This document shows, one piece after another, positions 32,473-39,568 of a stretch of DNA of 44,858 nt. Position 1 is the first letter of the stretch. Every line of letters starts with the position of its first letter. The DNA is from a virus. A program made the translations under genes and the position numbers. The stretch is taken from positions 1-44,858 of the IMG/VR virus record IMGVR_UViG_3300030520_000044; one strand, given 5' to 3'. The notes under the pieces were generated by a model, which ran no database searches, was not told the DNA's origin, and saw only the letters and a list, made by a program, of their open reading frames with translations.

Positions 32473-33060
32473 TGCTGGCTCACCTGTCAATGCTTCCTGA
32501 CTCTCAGGTTGCGCCGCTTCTGGCTGTTCAAACTTCGACATCGCCAGTTCCATCAGTTGCGTTGCCATCGCCAGCATGTCTTCACGCGTCGCACTGGCTG
32601 GAATGGTCAGGTGCAAGTGTCCTGCTTCGAGTCGCTGACCTTCACCATGTGACGATCCACCCTTGCGCGGCGCGCGCACCTTGTCGCATGCCAGCAGTAC
32701 CTCATTGACTGACTTGACCTTGAGTGCCGCAACGGCCGGGCGCAGTGCGCTCACCAGGTCTGCCGCCTTTACGGTTTGGGCCAGTTCCGCAACGTCGCCG
32801 TTCATGTGTGTGTCGTACAGCGCGATAGCTGCGGTAATGCGCCGGTTGACTGCGCGCCAGTCGAGCGTACCGGGCTTGCTGCACTGCCAGCCTGCGCCGT
32901 TATAAATCGTCAACAGTGTTTCGCGCCCTAACCTGCGTGACGGCTCACTGTCGTACATAACGGCCAGACCGACTGATAGCTCTATTTCGAGTGCGGTCTG
33001 TTTGTGCATCGCTGCTTCTACAAGCGCCTTGGTATATGCGCGAATGTGTGTCTTGTTCAT
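32470..33060 (-). CDS. Hypothetical protein under operator-promoter control
   Basis: 196 residues if started at ATG 33060, which has AGGTGA five bases upstream. A GTG nine bases earlier overlaps that site. The only minus-strand gene in the right half. The sequence is helical with LGRETLLTIYNGAGWQCSKP and WRAVNRRITAAIALYDTHMN segments, and a charged acidic tail (QPEAAQPESQEALTGEP). No recognised domain. Its own strong operator-promoter suggests a regulatory or host-directed role expressed apart from its neighbours. Confidence 0.65.
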   Translation of the reverse strand: MNKTHIRAYTKALVEAAMHKQTALEIELSVGLAVMYDSEPSRRLGRETLLTIYNGAGWQCSKPGTLDWRAVNRRITAAIALYDTHMNGDVAELAQTVKAADLVSALRPAVAALKVKSVNEVLLACDKVRAPRKGGSSHGEGQRLEAGHLHLTIPASATREDMLAMATQLMELAMSKFEQPEAAQPESQEALTGEPA

Positions 33061-33116
33061 CTTGGTCACCTGTTAAAATGTCGGTTGAATTGGCACGGCA
33101 TTTGCCGTACAGTTCC

Positions 33117-33145
33117 TTTGTAGACCGTTAGTAACGGTTTGACAA
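33117..33145 (-). promoter_or_regulatory. Minus-strand operator-promoter
   Basis: Reading on the minus strand: TTGTCA (33145-33140), AACCGTTACTAACGGTC as 17-bp spacer (one mismatch in the palindrome), TACAAA (33122-33117). It drives the 32470-33060 gene. The leader also holds a small hairpin ACGGCA-AA-TGCCGT. Confidence 0.8.
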
Positions 33146-33199
33146 GAAGTATTTCGACCCCATGACGCGATGGCGTCTAACACCTGGAGATTGACCGAT

Positions 33200-33508
33200 A
33201 TGGGCAAGCCTACAAACATCGCAGGACCGTCAACCGCACATTCGCAAGCCAAAGAGTTCGCGGCGCTCGCCGGTGTTGCATCCGCACCGGCCGACGTCAC
33301 CACATTGCAACAGTCACTCAAGACGGCCATTGCAAAGCAGGCGGAACTGACGGAGCAGAACGAAGCGTTGACTCAGGCGAATAACGAAGGTGCAGGCACG
33401 GTTGCGTTGATGAACACAAAGATTGACGAACTGACGGAACAACTGACCGCAGAGAAGGAAGCGCACGCCAAGACGCAAGCGGCGCTCACCGCAGCAACCG
33501 CGTCGTAA
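33200..33508 (+). CDS. Hypothetical coiled-coil protein
   Basis: 102 residues from ATG 33200, with TGGAGA 12 bases upstream. From residue 38 on it is almost entirely charged and heptad-like (LQQSLKTAIAKQAELTEQNE, then KIDELTEQLTAEKEAHAKTQ), so a coiled coil is expected. A possible -35 TTGACA lies next to the palindrome at 33140, but no -10 is convincing. Function unknown. Confidence 0.6.
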   Translation: MGKPTNIAGPSTAHSQAKEFAALAGVASAPADVTTLQQSLKTAIAKQAELTEQNEALTQANNEGAGTVALMNTKIDELTEQLTAEKEAHAKTQAALTAATAS

Positions 33509-33525
33509 CGGAGCACACCCCCATC

Positions 33526-33855
33526 ATGGAAACTTGCAAAGGAATTAACTGCACATCAGACGGTACGACACCGCATAGTGCTGAATGTGCGGCAGAATAC
33601 GAACAATGTACTGCCGGATGTGAATTTGACGAAACTGGCGACATCACAATGACGCGCGAAATGGATGATACGTGCCGCTATCGCTTTAGATTCTGGCATA
33701 AGGAGGATGGGCCTAATCATCCAAGATCGTACGTATCAGGCAATCTTATGCAATTTCACATTGCGGTGCGCTTGATGCGATTGGTCAAGGGTTTGGCGCA
33801 CTATCCGGTTTGTTTCAGTATCGTTGATGAGGTACGTCGCAATGCAGACATTTAA
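33526..33855 (+). CDS. Cys-rich hypothetical protein
   Basis: 109 residues, GGAG 12 bases before ATG. The N-terminal part has six cysteines (CKGINC, HSAECAAEYEQC, CEFD), with HSAEC-A-E as in small phage zinc proteins. The C-terminal half is basic and hydrophobic (FHIAVRLMRLVKGLAHYPVC). Not recognised further. It overlaps the next gene. Confidence 0.55.
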   Translation: METCKGINCTSDGTTPHSAECAAEYEQCTAGCEFDETGDITMTREMDDTCRYRFRFWHKEDGPNHPRSYVSGNLMQFHIAVRLMRLVKGLAHYPVCFSIVDEVRRNADI

Positions 33856-34060
33856 GCTACGGATGGCAATGAGTGTTGCAAATGGGTGGATCGCCGCATG
33901 GTTTCCGGGTGAGGAAATGGACGGCAAGTTGTTTCGTTCTAGCGATTTCAGCGAAGCGGCGACGATCATTCCACGCTACATGTACATGCGTCGTCTTCGC
34001 AAACAGGTCAAGTTACCGTTAGGGATACACCATGCAACAGTTCCCAATCACCGCAGTTGA
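33842..34060 (+). CDS. Small hypothetical protein
   Basis: 72 residues from ATG 33842 with GAGG 9 bases upstream, inside the 3' end of the previous gene. Sequence MQTFKLRMAMSVANGWIAAW suggests a short strand and helix. No domain recognised. Confidence 0.5.
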   Translation: MQTFKLRMAMSVANGWIAAWFPGEEMDGKLFRSSDFSEAATIIPRYMYMRRLRKQVKLPLGIHHATVPNHRS

Positions 34061-34217
34061 GAAAGTCACGCTTTTGCATATAGCGCAAGGGTGTGAACAG
34101 CGCGGCGAAGATTCATACGCTCGCGTCGTGCGTCAGATGGTTCAACGTCTTTGGCCTGATGCACGTGTAGTGGATGACGCGGTTAAGATTGACGACGCGT
34201 TTGGGCATCTGTTGTGA
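34032..34217 (+). CDS. Small hypothetical protein
   Basis: 61 residues, AGGG upstream of ATG, overlapping the previous gene by 29 bases. Helical (VEKVTLLHIAQGCEQRGEDS) with an acidic end. Not recognised. Confidence 0.5.
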   Translation: MQQFPITAVEKVTLLHIAQGCEQRGEDSYARVVRQMVQRLWPDARVVDDAVKIDDAFGHLL

Positions 34218-34218
34218 T

Positions 34219-34268
34219 ACACTCCGCTCTGCTGTAACGTTAGTAACGATCCAAACCTTTCGAAAGGA
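34219..34268 (+). promoter_or_regulatory. Palindrome site and hairpin in the leader of the 34279 gene
   Basis: A -10-like TACACT (34219-34224) without a clear -35 is followed by TAACGTTAGTAACGATC (34236-34252), a palindrome variant with a perfect core. CCTTTCGAAAGG (34257-34268), a perfect 12-bp palindrome, overlaps the ribosome binding site AAAGGA. Confidence 0.5.
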
Positions 34269-34278
34269 TATCCCTATC

Positions 34279-34596
34279 ATGAAGAAGTCGATTCTTGCAA
34301 TGCTCCTGTTGACGAAACATTCGTTCACCGATGATGCCCCGGCCGCTGGCGCTGCTGCAACGGTATCGGTCGTCGTTCCGGCCGAACATGAATCGCTGGT
34401 GACGCGTATTCTGGCGTTGCTCGAAAAAGATGCGACCTGGCTGAAAGACAACATCGAAGCGGGCGTGTCGCATTTCGAAGCGATGTTCGAAAAGTCGGAT
34501 ACGCCGACCGCCGCAGCGTCGACAGGTGCACAGGCGGCAGTCAAGACCGATGCGCCTGCTGTGTCTCAGAACGGCCCGGCAAGCACGGAGCAGTAA
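34279..34596 (+). CDS. Hypothetical protein
   Basis: 105 residues from ATG 34279 with AAAGGA 9 bases upstream. The N-terminus MKKSILAMLLLTKHS is weakly hydrophobic, not a clear signal peptide. A helix ESLVTRILALLEKDATWLKD follows, then an Ala/Thr/Ser-rich tail. Unit organisation (palindrome upstream, terminator downstream) suggests an independent accessory gene. Confidence 0.55.
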   Translation: MKKSILAMLLLTKHSFTDDAPAAGAAATVSVVVPAEHESLVTRILALLEKDATWLKDNIEAGVSHFEAMFEKSDTPTAAASTGAQAAVKTDAPAVSQNGPASTEQ

Positions 34597-34640
34597 AAAG
34601 GTTTCGAAGGCTCGCATAGCTAGTTCGCATTGTTGGAAGG

Positions 34641-34674
34641 AACGCCCCATGCTAACCACATGGGGCGTTTTGTT
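34641..34674 (+). terminator. Intrinsic terminator
   Basis: AACGCCCCATG, loop, CATGGGGCGTT followed by TTG-TTTG. The stem is nearly the same as that of the terminator at 39493. An operator-promoter starts six bases later. Confidence 0.88.
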
Positions 34675-34679
34675 TGTGC

Positions 34680-34708
34680 TTGTCAAACCGTTACTTACGG
34701 TTCATACT
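34680..34708 (+). promoter_or_regulatory. Operator-promoter
   Basis: TTGTCA (34680-34685), AACCGTTACTTACGGTT as spacer (34686-34702, one mismatch), CATACT (34703-34708). Drives the 34737-35451 group. Confidence 0.82.
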
Positions 34709-34736
34709 TGCCACCGTTGACTATATGGAGAACGAT

Positions 34737-34892
34737 ATGACAGCATTTCTGTACGTAATGGTGGCAATGATGCTGATTGCGTCGTTGACGGTTGGTTGGG
34801 TCGCGCTGCGCTATCACATGATGCCGCCTGAAGTCGATCCGCGTGTGCTTGATATCAACTGGCCGTGCGGGGATGACCATGATCCGGTATAA
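34737..34892 (+). CDS. Small membrane protein
   Basis: 51 residues from ATG 34737 with TGGAGA 7 bases upstream. Residues 3-25 are hydrophobic (FLYVMVAMMLIASLTVGWVA), followed by a short soluble tail. A single-span inner-membrane protein is expected. Unknown role. First gene of an operator-controlled group. Confidence 0.6.
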   Translation: MTAFLYVMVAMMLIASLTVGWVALRYHMMPPEVDPRVLDINWPCGDDHDPV

Positions 34893-35136
34893 CGTTTCGC
34901 CGGGTGCGCTTGACATGTGCGCGGATGGTGATTTCGTCAAATACGAAGACGCCCGCCGCGATATTGAGCGCCTGGGCAATGAACTGTTCGCGGCGCGTGC
35001 CGCGAACAAAGAGCTTGAGGCACAGCGACGGCGCGACCTGAAAGTCAAGGATGACCGTATCGAACTGCTCGAAACTAGAGCCCGTCAAGCTGTCGTCGCA
35101 TTGGGCTTTCGTGACCCTGATGAGGGTAGAACATGA
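34879..35136 (+). CDS. Hypothetical coiled-coil protein
   Basis: 85 residues if started at ATG 34879, six bases after GGGG. ATG 34873 is an alternative. A charged helix RRDIERLGNELFAARAANKE and ELEAQRRRDLKVKDDRIELL fits a coiled coil. Overlaps both neighbours. Function unknown. Confidence 0.55.
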   Translation: MIRYNVSPGALDMCADGDFVKYEDARRDIERLGNELFAARAANKELEAQRRRDLKVKDDRIELLETRARQAVVALGFRDPDEGRT

Positions 35137-35336
35137 TGAACCTGACCATCGGTGAAGATGCTGACTGGCGCATCCGTGTGACGGAGCCTGACGGTTCGAC
35201 CCGCACGCTGATACTGAACGGTCGGGCCAGTTGGAAAAAGGTTAGCGCCGTGTGTCATGCACGGTCGTTCGCGTTCCGCAACCCGATGTGCAAGGTGCGT
35301 GTCGAAATCTTTGGATACATTGATGATGAAGGTTAG
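35133..35336 (+). CDS. Small hypothetical protein
   Basis: 67 residues, ATGATG start overlapping the preceding stop. Beta-rich (DWRIRVTEPDGSTRTLILNG) with two cysteines. Not recognised. Confidence 0.55.
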   Translation: MMNLTIGEDADWRIRVTEPDGSTRTLILNGRASWKKVSAVCHARSFAFRNPMCKVRVEIFGYIDDEG

Positions 35337-35451
35337 GTATCTGAAGCATCGCCCGCGCAAACGTACCGTATGGCTCGATGGCGGAACGTTTGTTGTTCCC
35401 AAAGCCACCGTCGACGCCATAACAGCGTGGTTGCGCTCGTTCGTCAAATAG
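35323..35451 (+). CDS. 42-residue basic protein
   Basis: Starts at ATGATG inside the end of the preceding gene. Sequence MMKVRYLKHRPRKRTVWLDG followed by TFVVPKATVDAITAWLRSF is strongly basic at the N-terminus, with an amphipathic helix at the end. Possibly nucleic-acid or membrane binding. Not recognised. Confidence 0.45.
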   Translation: MMKVRYLKHRPRKRTVWLDGGTFVVPKATVDAITAWLRSFVK

Positions 35452-35454
35452 TTG

Positions 35455-35484
35455 TTGACGGTGCGAAAGTAATGGTTTTATACT
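35455..35484 (+). promoter_or_regulatory. Operator-type promoter (degenerate site)
   Basis: TTGACG (35455-35460), 18-bp spacer containing GTGCGAAAGTAATGGTT (right half AGTAA-GGTT kept), TATACT (35479-35484). It precedes the 35519 gene. GTCAC just after the -10 can pair with GTGAC in the ribosome binding site. Confidence 0.7.
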
Positions 35485-35518
35485 TGTCACACTTTCACAC
35501 AACAAGCAGGTGACTGAA

Positions 35519-35737
35519 ATGCAAGAACGGAACGAAACAGCAGCGATAAACGCTATCGAACATGCGCATAGACAAAGTTTACACGCCATCCACTTAGCAG
35601 TAGAAGCATTCGGGGAAGACAGGGAATTTTCTGTTTTATTGGCACGTTTGCAAGATGCAGCAATGGACATTGAGACCATCAAAAATCAGATGGTGCGCAT
35701 AAAGTCCCGCAACGATATTGAACGTGGATTTAAGTAA
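35519..35737 (+). CDS. Hypothetical helical protein
   Basis: 72 residues from ATG 35519 with AGGTGA five bases upstream. Entirely helical (NETAAINAIEHAHRQSLHAI and FSVLLARLQDAAMDIETIKN). Its codons are somewhat richer in A/T than those of its neighbours. It forms a single-gene unit with its own promoter and a weak hairpin at 35749-35766. Function unknown. Confidence 0.55.
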   Translation: MQERNETAAINAIEHAHRQSLHAIHLAVEAFGEDREFSVLLARLQDAAMDIETIKNQMVRIKSRNDIERGFK

Positions 35738-35782
35738 CCCACCGCCCCGCAGGACGGGACTTTTTCTTCATAGGTGAAAAAT

Positions 35783-36619
35783 ATGCTTTCGTATCATAAC
35801 GATCCGGCAATAAAACTGAAGTATCAGGCCCGTTTCGAAGCGCATCGCAAGGCTGACGATGTCATTCAGGGTACCGGGTATGACAACAGTCGTGGATGCT
35901 TCGTCGGTTGTACTCTCAACAAGTACGATCATTCGCGCTTTCCTGTTGAACTTGGCTGGCCGGAATGGCTGGCGCGTCTTGCCGATGTAATTTTTGAAGG
36001 CGTTCCGAAGTCAGAAGCGGCACAGTTTGGTACCGACTTGTTAGATGCGGTCCAGATCGGCAAGGACTTGGAGCCGGTTAAATGGCACTTGGCGATTGCT
36101 CGCCATAAAGTGCAGATCGAGCGTCTGAAACATAATAGCGAACCCTATGCAGAACAGGTTAGTAATGCGTTGCAAGGTGTTATCGACTACTGTGAGTCTC
36201 AACTAGCCGGAACAGCTACCGATGAAATGACGGCGTGGTCGGCAGCGGAGTCGGCAGCGCGGTCGGCGTGGTCGGCAGCGGAGTCGGCGTGGTCGGCGCA
36301 GTCGGCGTGGTCGGCGCAGTCGGCGCAGTCGGCAGCGGAGTCGGCAGCGGAGTCGGCAGCGCGGTCGGCAGCGCGGTCGGCGTGGTCGGCAGCGCGGTCG
36401 GCAGCGCAGTCGGCGCGGTCGGCAGCGGAGTCGGCAGCGGAGTCGGCAGCGGAGTCGGCAGCGCGGTCGGCAGCGGAGTCGGCAGCGTGGTCGGCGTGGT
36501 CGGCGTGGTCGGCAGCGGAGTCAGCGTGGTCGGCAGCGCGGTCGGCGTGGTCGGCAGCGCGGTCGGCAGCGTGGCAATTCGAACGCGATACGCTTTTGAC
36601 GATTTTGCGTGAAATGTGA
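35783..36619 (+). CDS. Phage protein with long Ser-Ala-Trp/Glu/Arg repeat tail
   Basis: 278 residues from ATG 35783 with AGGTGA five bases upstream. Residues 1-110 ([60 protein letters not shown]) form a domain I recall from many phage genomes with no known function. From residue about 152 to 266 the sequence is built of short units [13 protein letters not shown] and SAAR. This should form a long alanine-rich helix with regularly placed Trp and charged residues. The unit number is likely to vary between relatives. Confidence 0.7.
   Translation: MLSYHNDPAIKLKYQARFEAHRKADDVIQGTGYDNSRGCFVGCTLNKYDHSRFPVELGWPEWLARLADVIFEGVPKSEAAQFGTDLLDAVQIGKDLEPVKWHLAIARHKVQIERLKHNSEPYAEQVSNALQGVIDYCESQLAGTATDEMTAWSAAESAARSAWSAAESAWSAQSAWSAQSAQSAAESAAESAARSAARSAWSAARSAAQSARSAAESAAESAAESAARSAAESAAWSAWSAWSAAESAWSAARSAWSAARSAAWQFERDTLLTILREM
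36235..36575 (+). repeat. Low-complexity mosaic of 9-bp and 12-bp units
   Basis: Units GCGTGGTCG (9 bp) and GCAGCGGAGTCG or GCAGCGCGGTCG (12 bp) alternate irregularly for about 340 bases. All unit lengths are multiples of three, so the frame is kept. The same pattern opens spurious long frames in the other frames and on the other strand. Confidence 0.9.
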
Positions 36620-36792
36620 TGTTGACCGATATCCGTATCCCTATCCGACCCGACACGCCCATTCTTGAACGCGATACGCTTGATTCGTGGATTATCGACA
36701 GCGTGCAGGGCTCGACAGTACTTATCGTTCGTGTAACTGATGGTCTGCGCCGGAACGTAGCGCGCGATACCATTGACGAGTTGTATAGCTAG
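36619..36792 (+). CDS. 57-residue hypothetical protein
   Basis: A short frame beginning [20 protein letters not shown] and ending RDTIDELYS. Its ATG overlaps the stop of the repeat-protein gene (TGATG), so it is probably co-translated. Beta-like centre ([18 protein letters not shown]). Not recognised. Confidence 0.5.
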   Translation: MLTDIRIPIRPDTPILERDTLDSWIIDSVQGSTVLIVRVTDGLRRNVARDTIDELYS

Positions 36793-36796
36793 CTCA

Positions 36797-36817
36797 AACC
36801 GTCACCGACGTTACACT
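36797..36817 (+). promoter_or_regulatory. Degenerate palindrome with -10-like box before the large terminase
   Basis: AACCGTCACCGACGTTA keeps the left half of the palindrome. TACACT at 36812-36817 is at the place of the -10. The -35 would be AGCTCA, which is poor. Transcription from here would begin inside the following hairpin. Confidence 0.35.
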
Positions 36818-36818
36818 A

Positions 36819-36848
36819 GGGCCATAGCTCATAACTATGGCCCTTTTT
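36819..36848 (+). terminator. Intrinsic terminator directly before the large terminase start
   Basis: GGGCCATAG, loop CTCATAA, CTATGGCCC, TTTTT. The ATG of the terminase follows after one base, and no ribosome binding site is present between. Confidence 0.85.
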
Positions 36849-36849
36849 C

Positions 36850-38466
36850 ATGCCCTACCCCTACGCGCACGACTTCCGTGCCCCCGATTACTCCCGTATC
36901 TTTCAATGGCGCGTTGACAAGCTCCATCAGCTACGCGCTGATCCGGCATTGCTTAAAGCGGTCCTGACGCATTATCGTCACAATCCAATCGACCTGATCG
37001 AAGATTGGGGATGTACGTATGACCCGCGTAATGTTGGCTCACAGTACCCTGCAATGCTGCCGTTGATCCTGTTTCCACGCCAACGTGAGTTTCTGCAATG
37101 GGTCATCGAGCGTTGGAAAGCCAAAGAATTTGCAGTAAGTGACAAGTCGCGCGATATGGGCCTGTCATGGATGATGGTGTCACTATTCACCGCACTGGCC
37201 GTTACTAACGAAGGATTCACAGGCGGATTCGGATCACGCAAGGAAATCCTTGTTGATCGTGCCGGTGACCCTGACTGTTTATTTTTCAAAATTCGCATGT
37301 TCCTGTCATTGCTGCCATTTGAGTTCCGGGGCGGTTGGGTCATGGGTGGGCGGGACTGTGATAAGTCGATGCTCATCACGATACCGTCAACTGGCGCAGT
37401 GATCCGTGGTGAAGCAGGCGACAACATTGGCCGGGGCGGTCGCGCATCCATTTATTGCCGTGACGAAGCGGCGTTTATTGAACGGCCCCAACTGAGCGAT
37501 GCTGCTTTATCACAGAACACGAATTGCCTGATTGATATCAGTTCAGTCAATGGCTTTGACAACCCGTTCGCAGAGAAGCGTCACAGTTGGCCCGAACATC
37601 GTGTATTCACCTTCCAATGGCGTGACGATCCGCGCAAGGATGAGGCATGGTATGAAAAGCAGAAAGAGAACCTTAACCCGCTTATCGTTGCGCAAGAAAT
37701 TGACCTTGACTATTCAGCGTCCAAGCAAGGTGTTGTCATACCTTCAGCGTGGATACAATCTGCCATCGGTGCTGCGCGTAAGCTCGGTATCACGATCAAA
37801 GGTGAACGTCGTTCGGCGCTTGATGTGGCGGATGAGGGGCTTGACCTGAACGCATGGGCCGGTCGACACGGTATCGAGCTACAACACATAGACGCCTGGA
37901 GCGGTCAGGGCAAAACAATATTCTGGACAACGGAACAGGCGTTTTTACGCTGCGATGAGTTTGACTATGACAACTGCCGGTATGACGGCGACGGGCTTGG
38001 CGCTGGTGTACGCGGCGACGCGGCGCAGATCAATGGTCGGGACAACCGCAAAGGATCGCAACGCAAGTTCACTGAGTTCAAAGGCAGTGGTGCCGTTGTC
38101 AACCCTACAGCACTGGTCTACAAAGGTGATGACCGTGGTGTCGGGTCGCGCAAGAACGAAGATTTCTTCAAGAACCTGAAAGCGCAATCATGGTGGTCAT
38201 TGCGTATGCGTTTTGAGAAGACGCACCGCGCCGTGGTGGATGGCGCGGTGTTTGACCCTGACGAACTTATCAGCATCAGTGAACAGATACCGCCGCACGT
38301 ACGGACCAAGCTTGTTGCAGAACTGTCACAACCGACATACGACATCAACACGGCCGGTCAGATGATTATAGACAAGACACCAGACGGCACACGCTCACCG
38401 AACCATGCCGACTCGGTGATGATCCTGTACGCACCGCAGGAAAAGAAATCGTCATTGTTTGCATGA
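36850..38466 (+). CDS. terL: Terminase large subunit
   Basis: 538 residues. An adenine/Q-motif-like FPRQREFLQWV (residues 76-86) precedes a Walker A variant DKSRDMGLSW (K99, R101, S106). Walker B with catalytic glutamate is YCRDEAAFI (D205, E206). The nuclease domain shows SALDVADEGLD (D325) and YDGDGLGAGVRGD (D379, D381). It is the ATP-driven packaging motor and cuts the concatemer. ATG 36850 is the only reasonable start, but it has no binding site and abuts a terminator hairpin, an odd arrangement. It is 4.6 kb from the small subunit. Confidence 0.92.
   Translation: MPYPYAHDFRAPDYSRIFQWRVDKLHQLRADPALLKAVLTHYRHNPIDLIEDWGCTYDPRNVGSQYPAMLPLILFPRQREFLQWVIERWKAKEFAVSDKSRDMGLSWMMVSLFTALAVTNEGFTGGFGSRKEILVDRAGDPDCLFFKIRMFLSLLPFEFRGGWVMGGRDCDKSMLITIPSTGAVIRGEAGDNIGRGGRASIYCRDEAAFIERPQLSDAALSQNTNCLIDISSVNGFDNPFAEKRHSWPEHRVFTFQWRDDPRKDEAWYEKQKENLNPLIVAQEIDLDYSASKQGVVIPSAWIQSAIGAARKLGITIKGERRSALDVADEGLDLNAWAGRHGIELQHIDAWSGQGKTIFWTTEQAFLRCDEFDYDNCRYDGDGLGAGVRGDAAQINGRDNRKGSQRKFTEFKGSGAVVNPTALVYKGDDRGVGSRKNEDFFKNLKAQSWWSLRMRFEKTHRAVVDGAVFDPDELISISEQIPPHVRTKLVAELSQPTYDINTAGQMIIDKTPDGTRSPNHADSVMILYAPQEKKSSLFA
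37197..37213 (+). promoter_or_regulatory. Intragenic palindrome core inside the large terminase
   Basis: GGCCGTTACTAACGAAG contains the perfect 12-base core CCGTTACTAACG within coding sequence. No promoter boxes flank it. It may be a binding site that blocks transcription, or chance. Confidence 0.3.
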
Positions 38467-38487
38467 ACGTTAGTAACAGTTTATACT
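38459..38487 (+). promoter_or_regulatory. Operator-promoter after the large terminase
   Basis: TTGCAT (38459-38464), spacer GAACGTTAGTAACAGTT (38465-38481), TATACT (38482-38487). The -35 lies in the last codons of the terminase. Confidence 0.82.
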
Positions 38488-38520
38488 CCCGGCGTAGTCC
38501 CATAAACTCACCGGGAGTAT
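38483..38520 (+). promoter_or_regulatory. Hairpin that would hide the ribosome binding site in read-through RNA
   Basis: ATACTCCCGG (38483-38492) pairs perfectly over 10 bp with CCGGGAGTAT (38511-38520), which contains the ribosome binding site GGGAG. The left arm overlaps the -10 box and ends just before the expected start of transcription. Only RNA coming from upstream can form the hairpin. Confidence 0.65.
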
Positions 38521-38522
38521 CC

Positions 38523-38735
38523 ATGCAAGACAAGCGCCCATCCGTCACAACCGATGAATCCTGCAAGGACGGCAATATCGTCCAGTTGCAATGCGCATTG
38601 ATCGCTGACGACCTATATGCAGTGTTGACGCGTGCCCACAAGTTGGGCTTTGTCATCACCGTCGATATCGAAAACCTGCAACCGTTTGCGATGGGCAACT
38701 ATCGTATGGATGCAAAAATCAGGAGTCGCAGATAA
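38523..38735 (+). CDS. Small hypothetical protein
   Basis: 70 residues from ATG 38523 with GGGAG five bases upstream. An in-frame ATG at 38463 overlaps the terminase stop (ATGA) and could give a 90-residue form from read-through RNA. Sequence IVQLQCALIADDLYAVLTRA followed by HKLGFVITVDIENLQPFAMG suggests an alpha/beta fold. Not recognised. First gene after an operator-promoter. Confidence 0.6.
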   Translation: MQDKRPSVTTDESCKDGNIVQLQCALIADDLYAVLTRAHKLGFVITVDIENLQPFAMGNYRMDAKIRSRR

Positions 38736-38905
38736 TGCATTTTCATTGGCCCCAAATTGTTGAAATTTGCCTGATGGCGTTTTCATTCCTTCTGCACGGT
38801 ATGAACCATGGCAAGCCGACGCGCGGCACCTATAATGGCTTCGTGTCCATGCTCGTCATTGCCGTCAACGTAACGATTCTCTATTACGGGGGATTCTGGT
38901 CATGA
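38735..38905 (+). CDS. 56-residue membrane protein
   Basis: Starts at TAATG overlapping the preceding stop, with AGGAG 10 bases upstream. Two hydrophobic segments (IVEICLMAFSFLLHG and GFVSMLVIAVNVTILYYGG) flank a short basic loop (HGKPTRG). A two-span inner-membrane protein is expected. Ends with ATGA overlap to the next gene. Confidence 0.55.
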   Translation: MHFHWPQIVEICLMAFSFLLHGMNHGKPTRGTYNGFVSMLVIAVNVTILYYGGFWS

Positions 38906-39111
38906 CTACACCTGTTCGCGTCACCGTCAACGGTCACCGTGTATTCGTTGGGCCGCAGGCGTTCGCGTTTTCATCACAGGCCGCAGCGGCGCAGGCGCAA
39001 TGCACACTGCGTGAACCGCTCCATATCCCTCGCGGCGGCAACAAGTTCGACAAGCAGGACGTCGGTGTGTTTGCGGCACTCGAAGCCGCGTTCAAGGCGG
39101 CGCAATCATGA
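38902..39111 (+). CDS. Small hypothetical protein
   Basis: 69 residues, ATGA overlaps at both ends. Begins TTPVRVTVNGHRVFVGPQAF and continues with an Ala/Gln-rich helix. Not recognised. Confidence 0.55.
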   Translation: MTTPVRVTVNGHRVFVGPQAFAFSSQAAAAQAQCTLREPLHIPRGGNKFDKQDVGVFAALEAAFKAAQS

Positions 39112-39473
39112 CCCTTACCGACATTTCACGCCTACTCAAGTTCGCCAAGGCACCTTGCAGCAAGACGGTAGAATGCTTCTACCCCAATCCGTCTATCGAA
39201 GTGTTCGTTCCAATGACGCACTATCTGATCGTCAAGGAAGTCGTTAGACGGCTCGACGTGCTGCCGGGTTTGGACCTTCGCATATCGCCGCTGACGAGTC
39301 GTGACGTCAAGCCGAATCAACACGTGTATGTCAAGGTAAAGGGCGTAACGATCGGTCACACTGATGTCAATGACGGATCGGACTGGCGCGAGAAACTTCG
39401 CCGTCGACGCGAATCAGCCCGTATGCGCAACCATGACGTTAAGGTAGAATGTGCATCGGTGGTTGTACCGTAA
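39108..39473 (+). CDS. Hypothetical protein
   Basis: 121 residues, ATGA start. Alpha/beta pattern (SIEVFVPMTHYLIVKEVVRR, then VYVKVKGVTIGHTDVNDGSD) and a strongly basic helix REKLRRRRESARMRNH near the end that could bind nucleic acid. Last gene of the 38523 operon, followed by a terminator. Confidence 0.55.
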   Translation: MTLTDISRLLKFAKAPCSKTVECFYPNPSIEVFVPMTHYLIVKEVVRRLDVLPGLDLRISPLTSRDVKPNQHVYVKVKGVTIGHTDVNDGSDWREKLRRRRESARMRNHDVKVECASVVVP

Positions 39474-39492
39474 CAACTGCGCTGCAACTACC

Positions 39493-39528
39493 AAACGCCC
39501 CATTCTGACCGATGGGGCGTTTTCTTTT
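39493..39528 (+). terminator. Intrinsic terminator
   Basis: AAACGCCCCAT, loop TCTGACCG, ATGGGGCGTTT then TCTTTT. The stem is shared with the terminator at 34641. An operator-promoter follows after about 10 bases. Confidence 0.88.
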
Positions 39529-39538
39529 GCGGTCATAC

Positions 39539-39568
39539 TTGCCAAACCGTTAGTAACGGTTCTATACT
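39539..39568 (+). promoter_or_regulatory. Operator-promoter with perfect palindrome
   Basis: TTGCCA (39539-39544), AACCGTTAGTAACGGTT (39545-39561, perfectly symmetric apart from the central base), one base, TATACT (39563-39568). Drives the outer-membrane protein gene. Confidence 0.85.

Noticed and set aside
35749-35766. Terminator after the 35519 gene
   Set aside because: CCCG/CGGG gives only a four-base stem before the T run. It was mentioned as a weak hairpin but not listed as a terminator.
36235-36575. CRISPR-like appearance of regular short repeats
   Set aside because: There are no unique spacers; the array is a mosaic of 9- and 12-bp coding units.
36216-36773. Long frames in other phases over the low-complexity repeat (Gly/Val-rich on plus, Thr/Pro-rich on minus)
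   Set aside because: The three-base periodic repeat lacks stops in several frames. Only the Ser-Ala frame continues from a conserved N-terminal domain with a good binding site.
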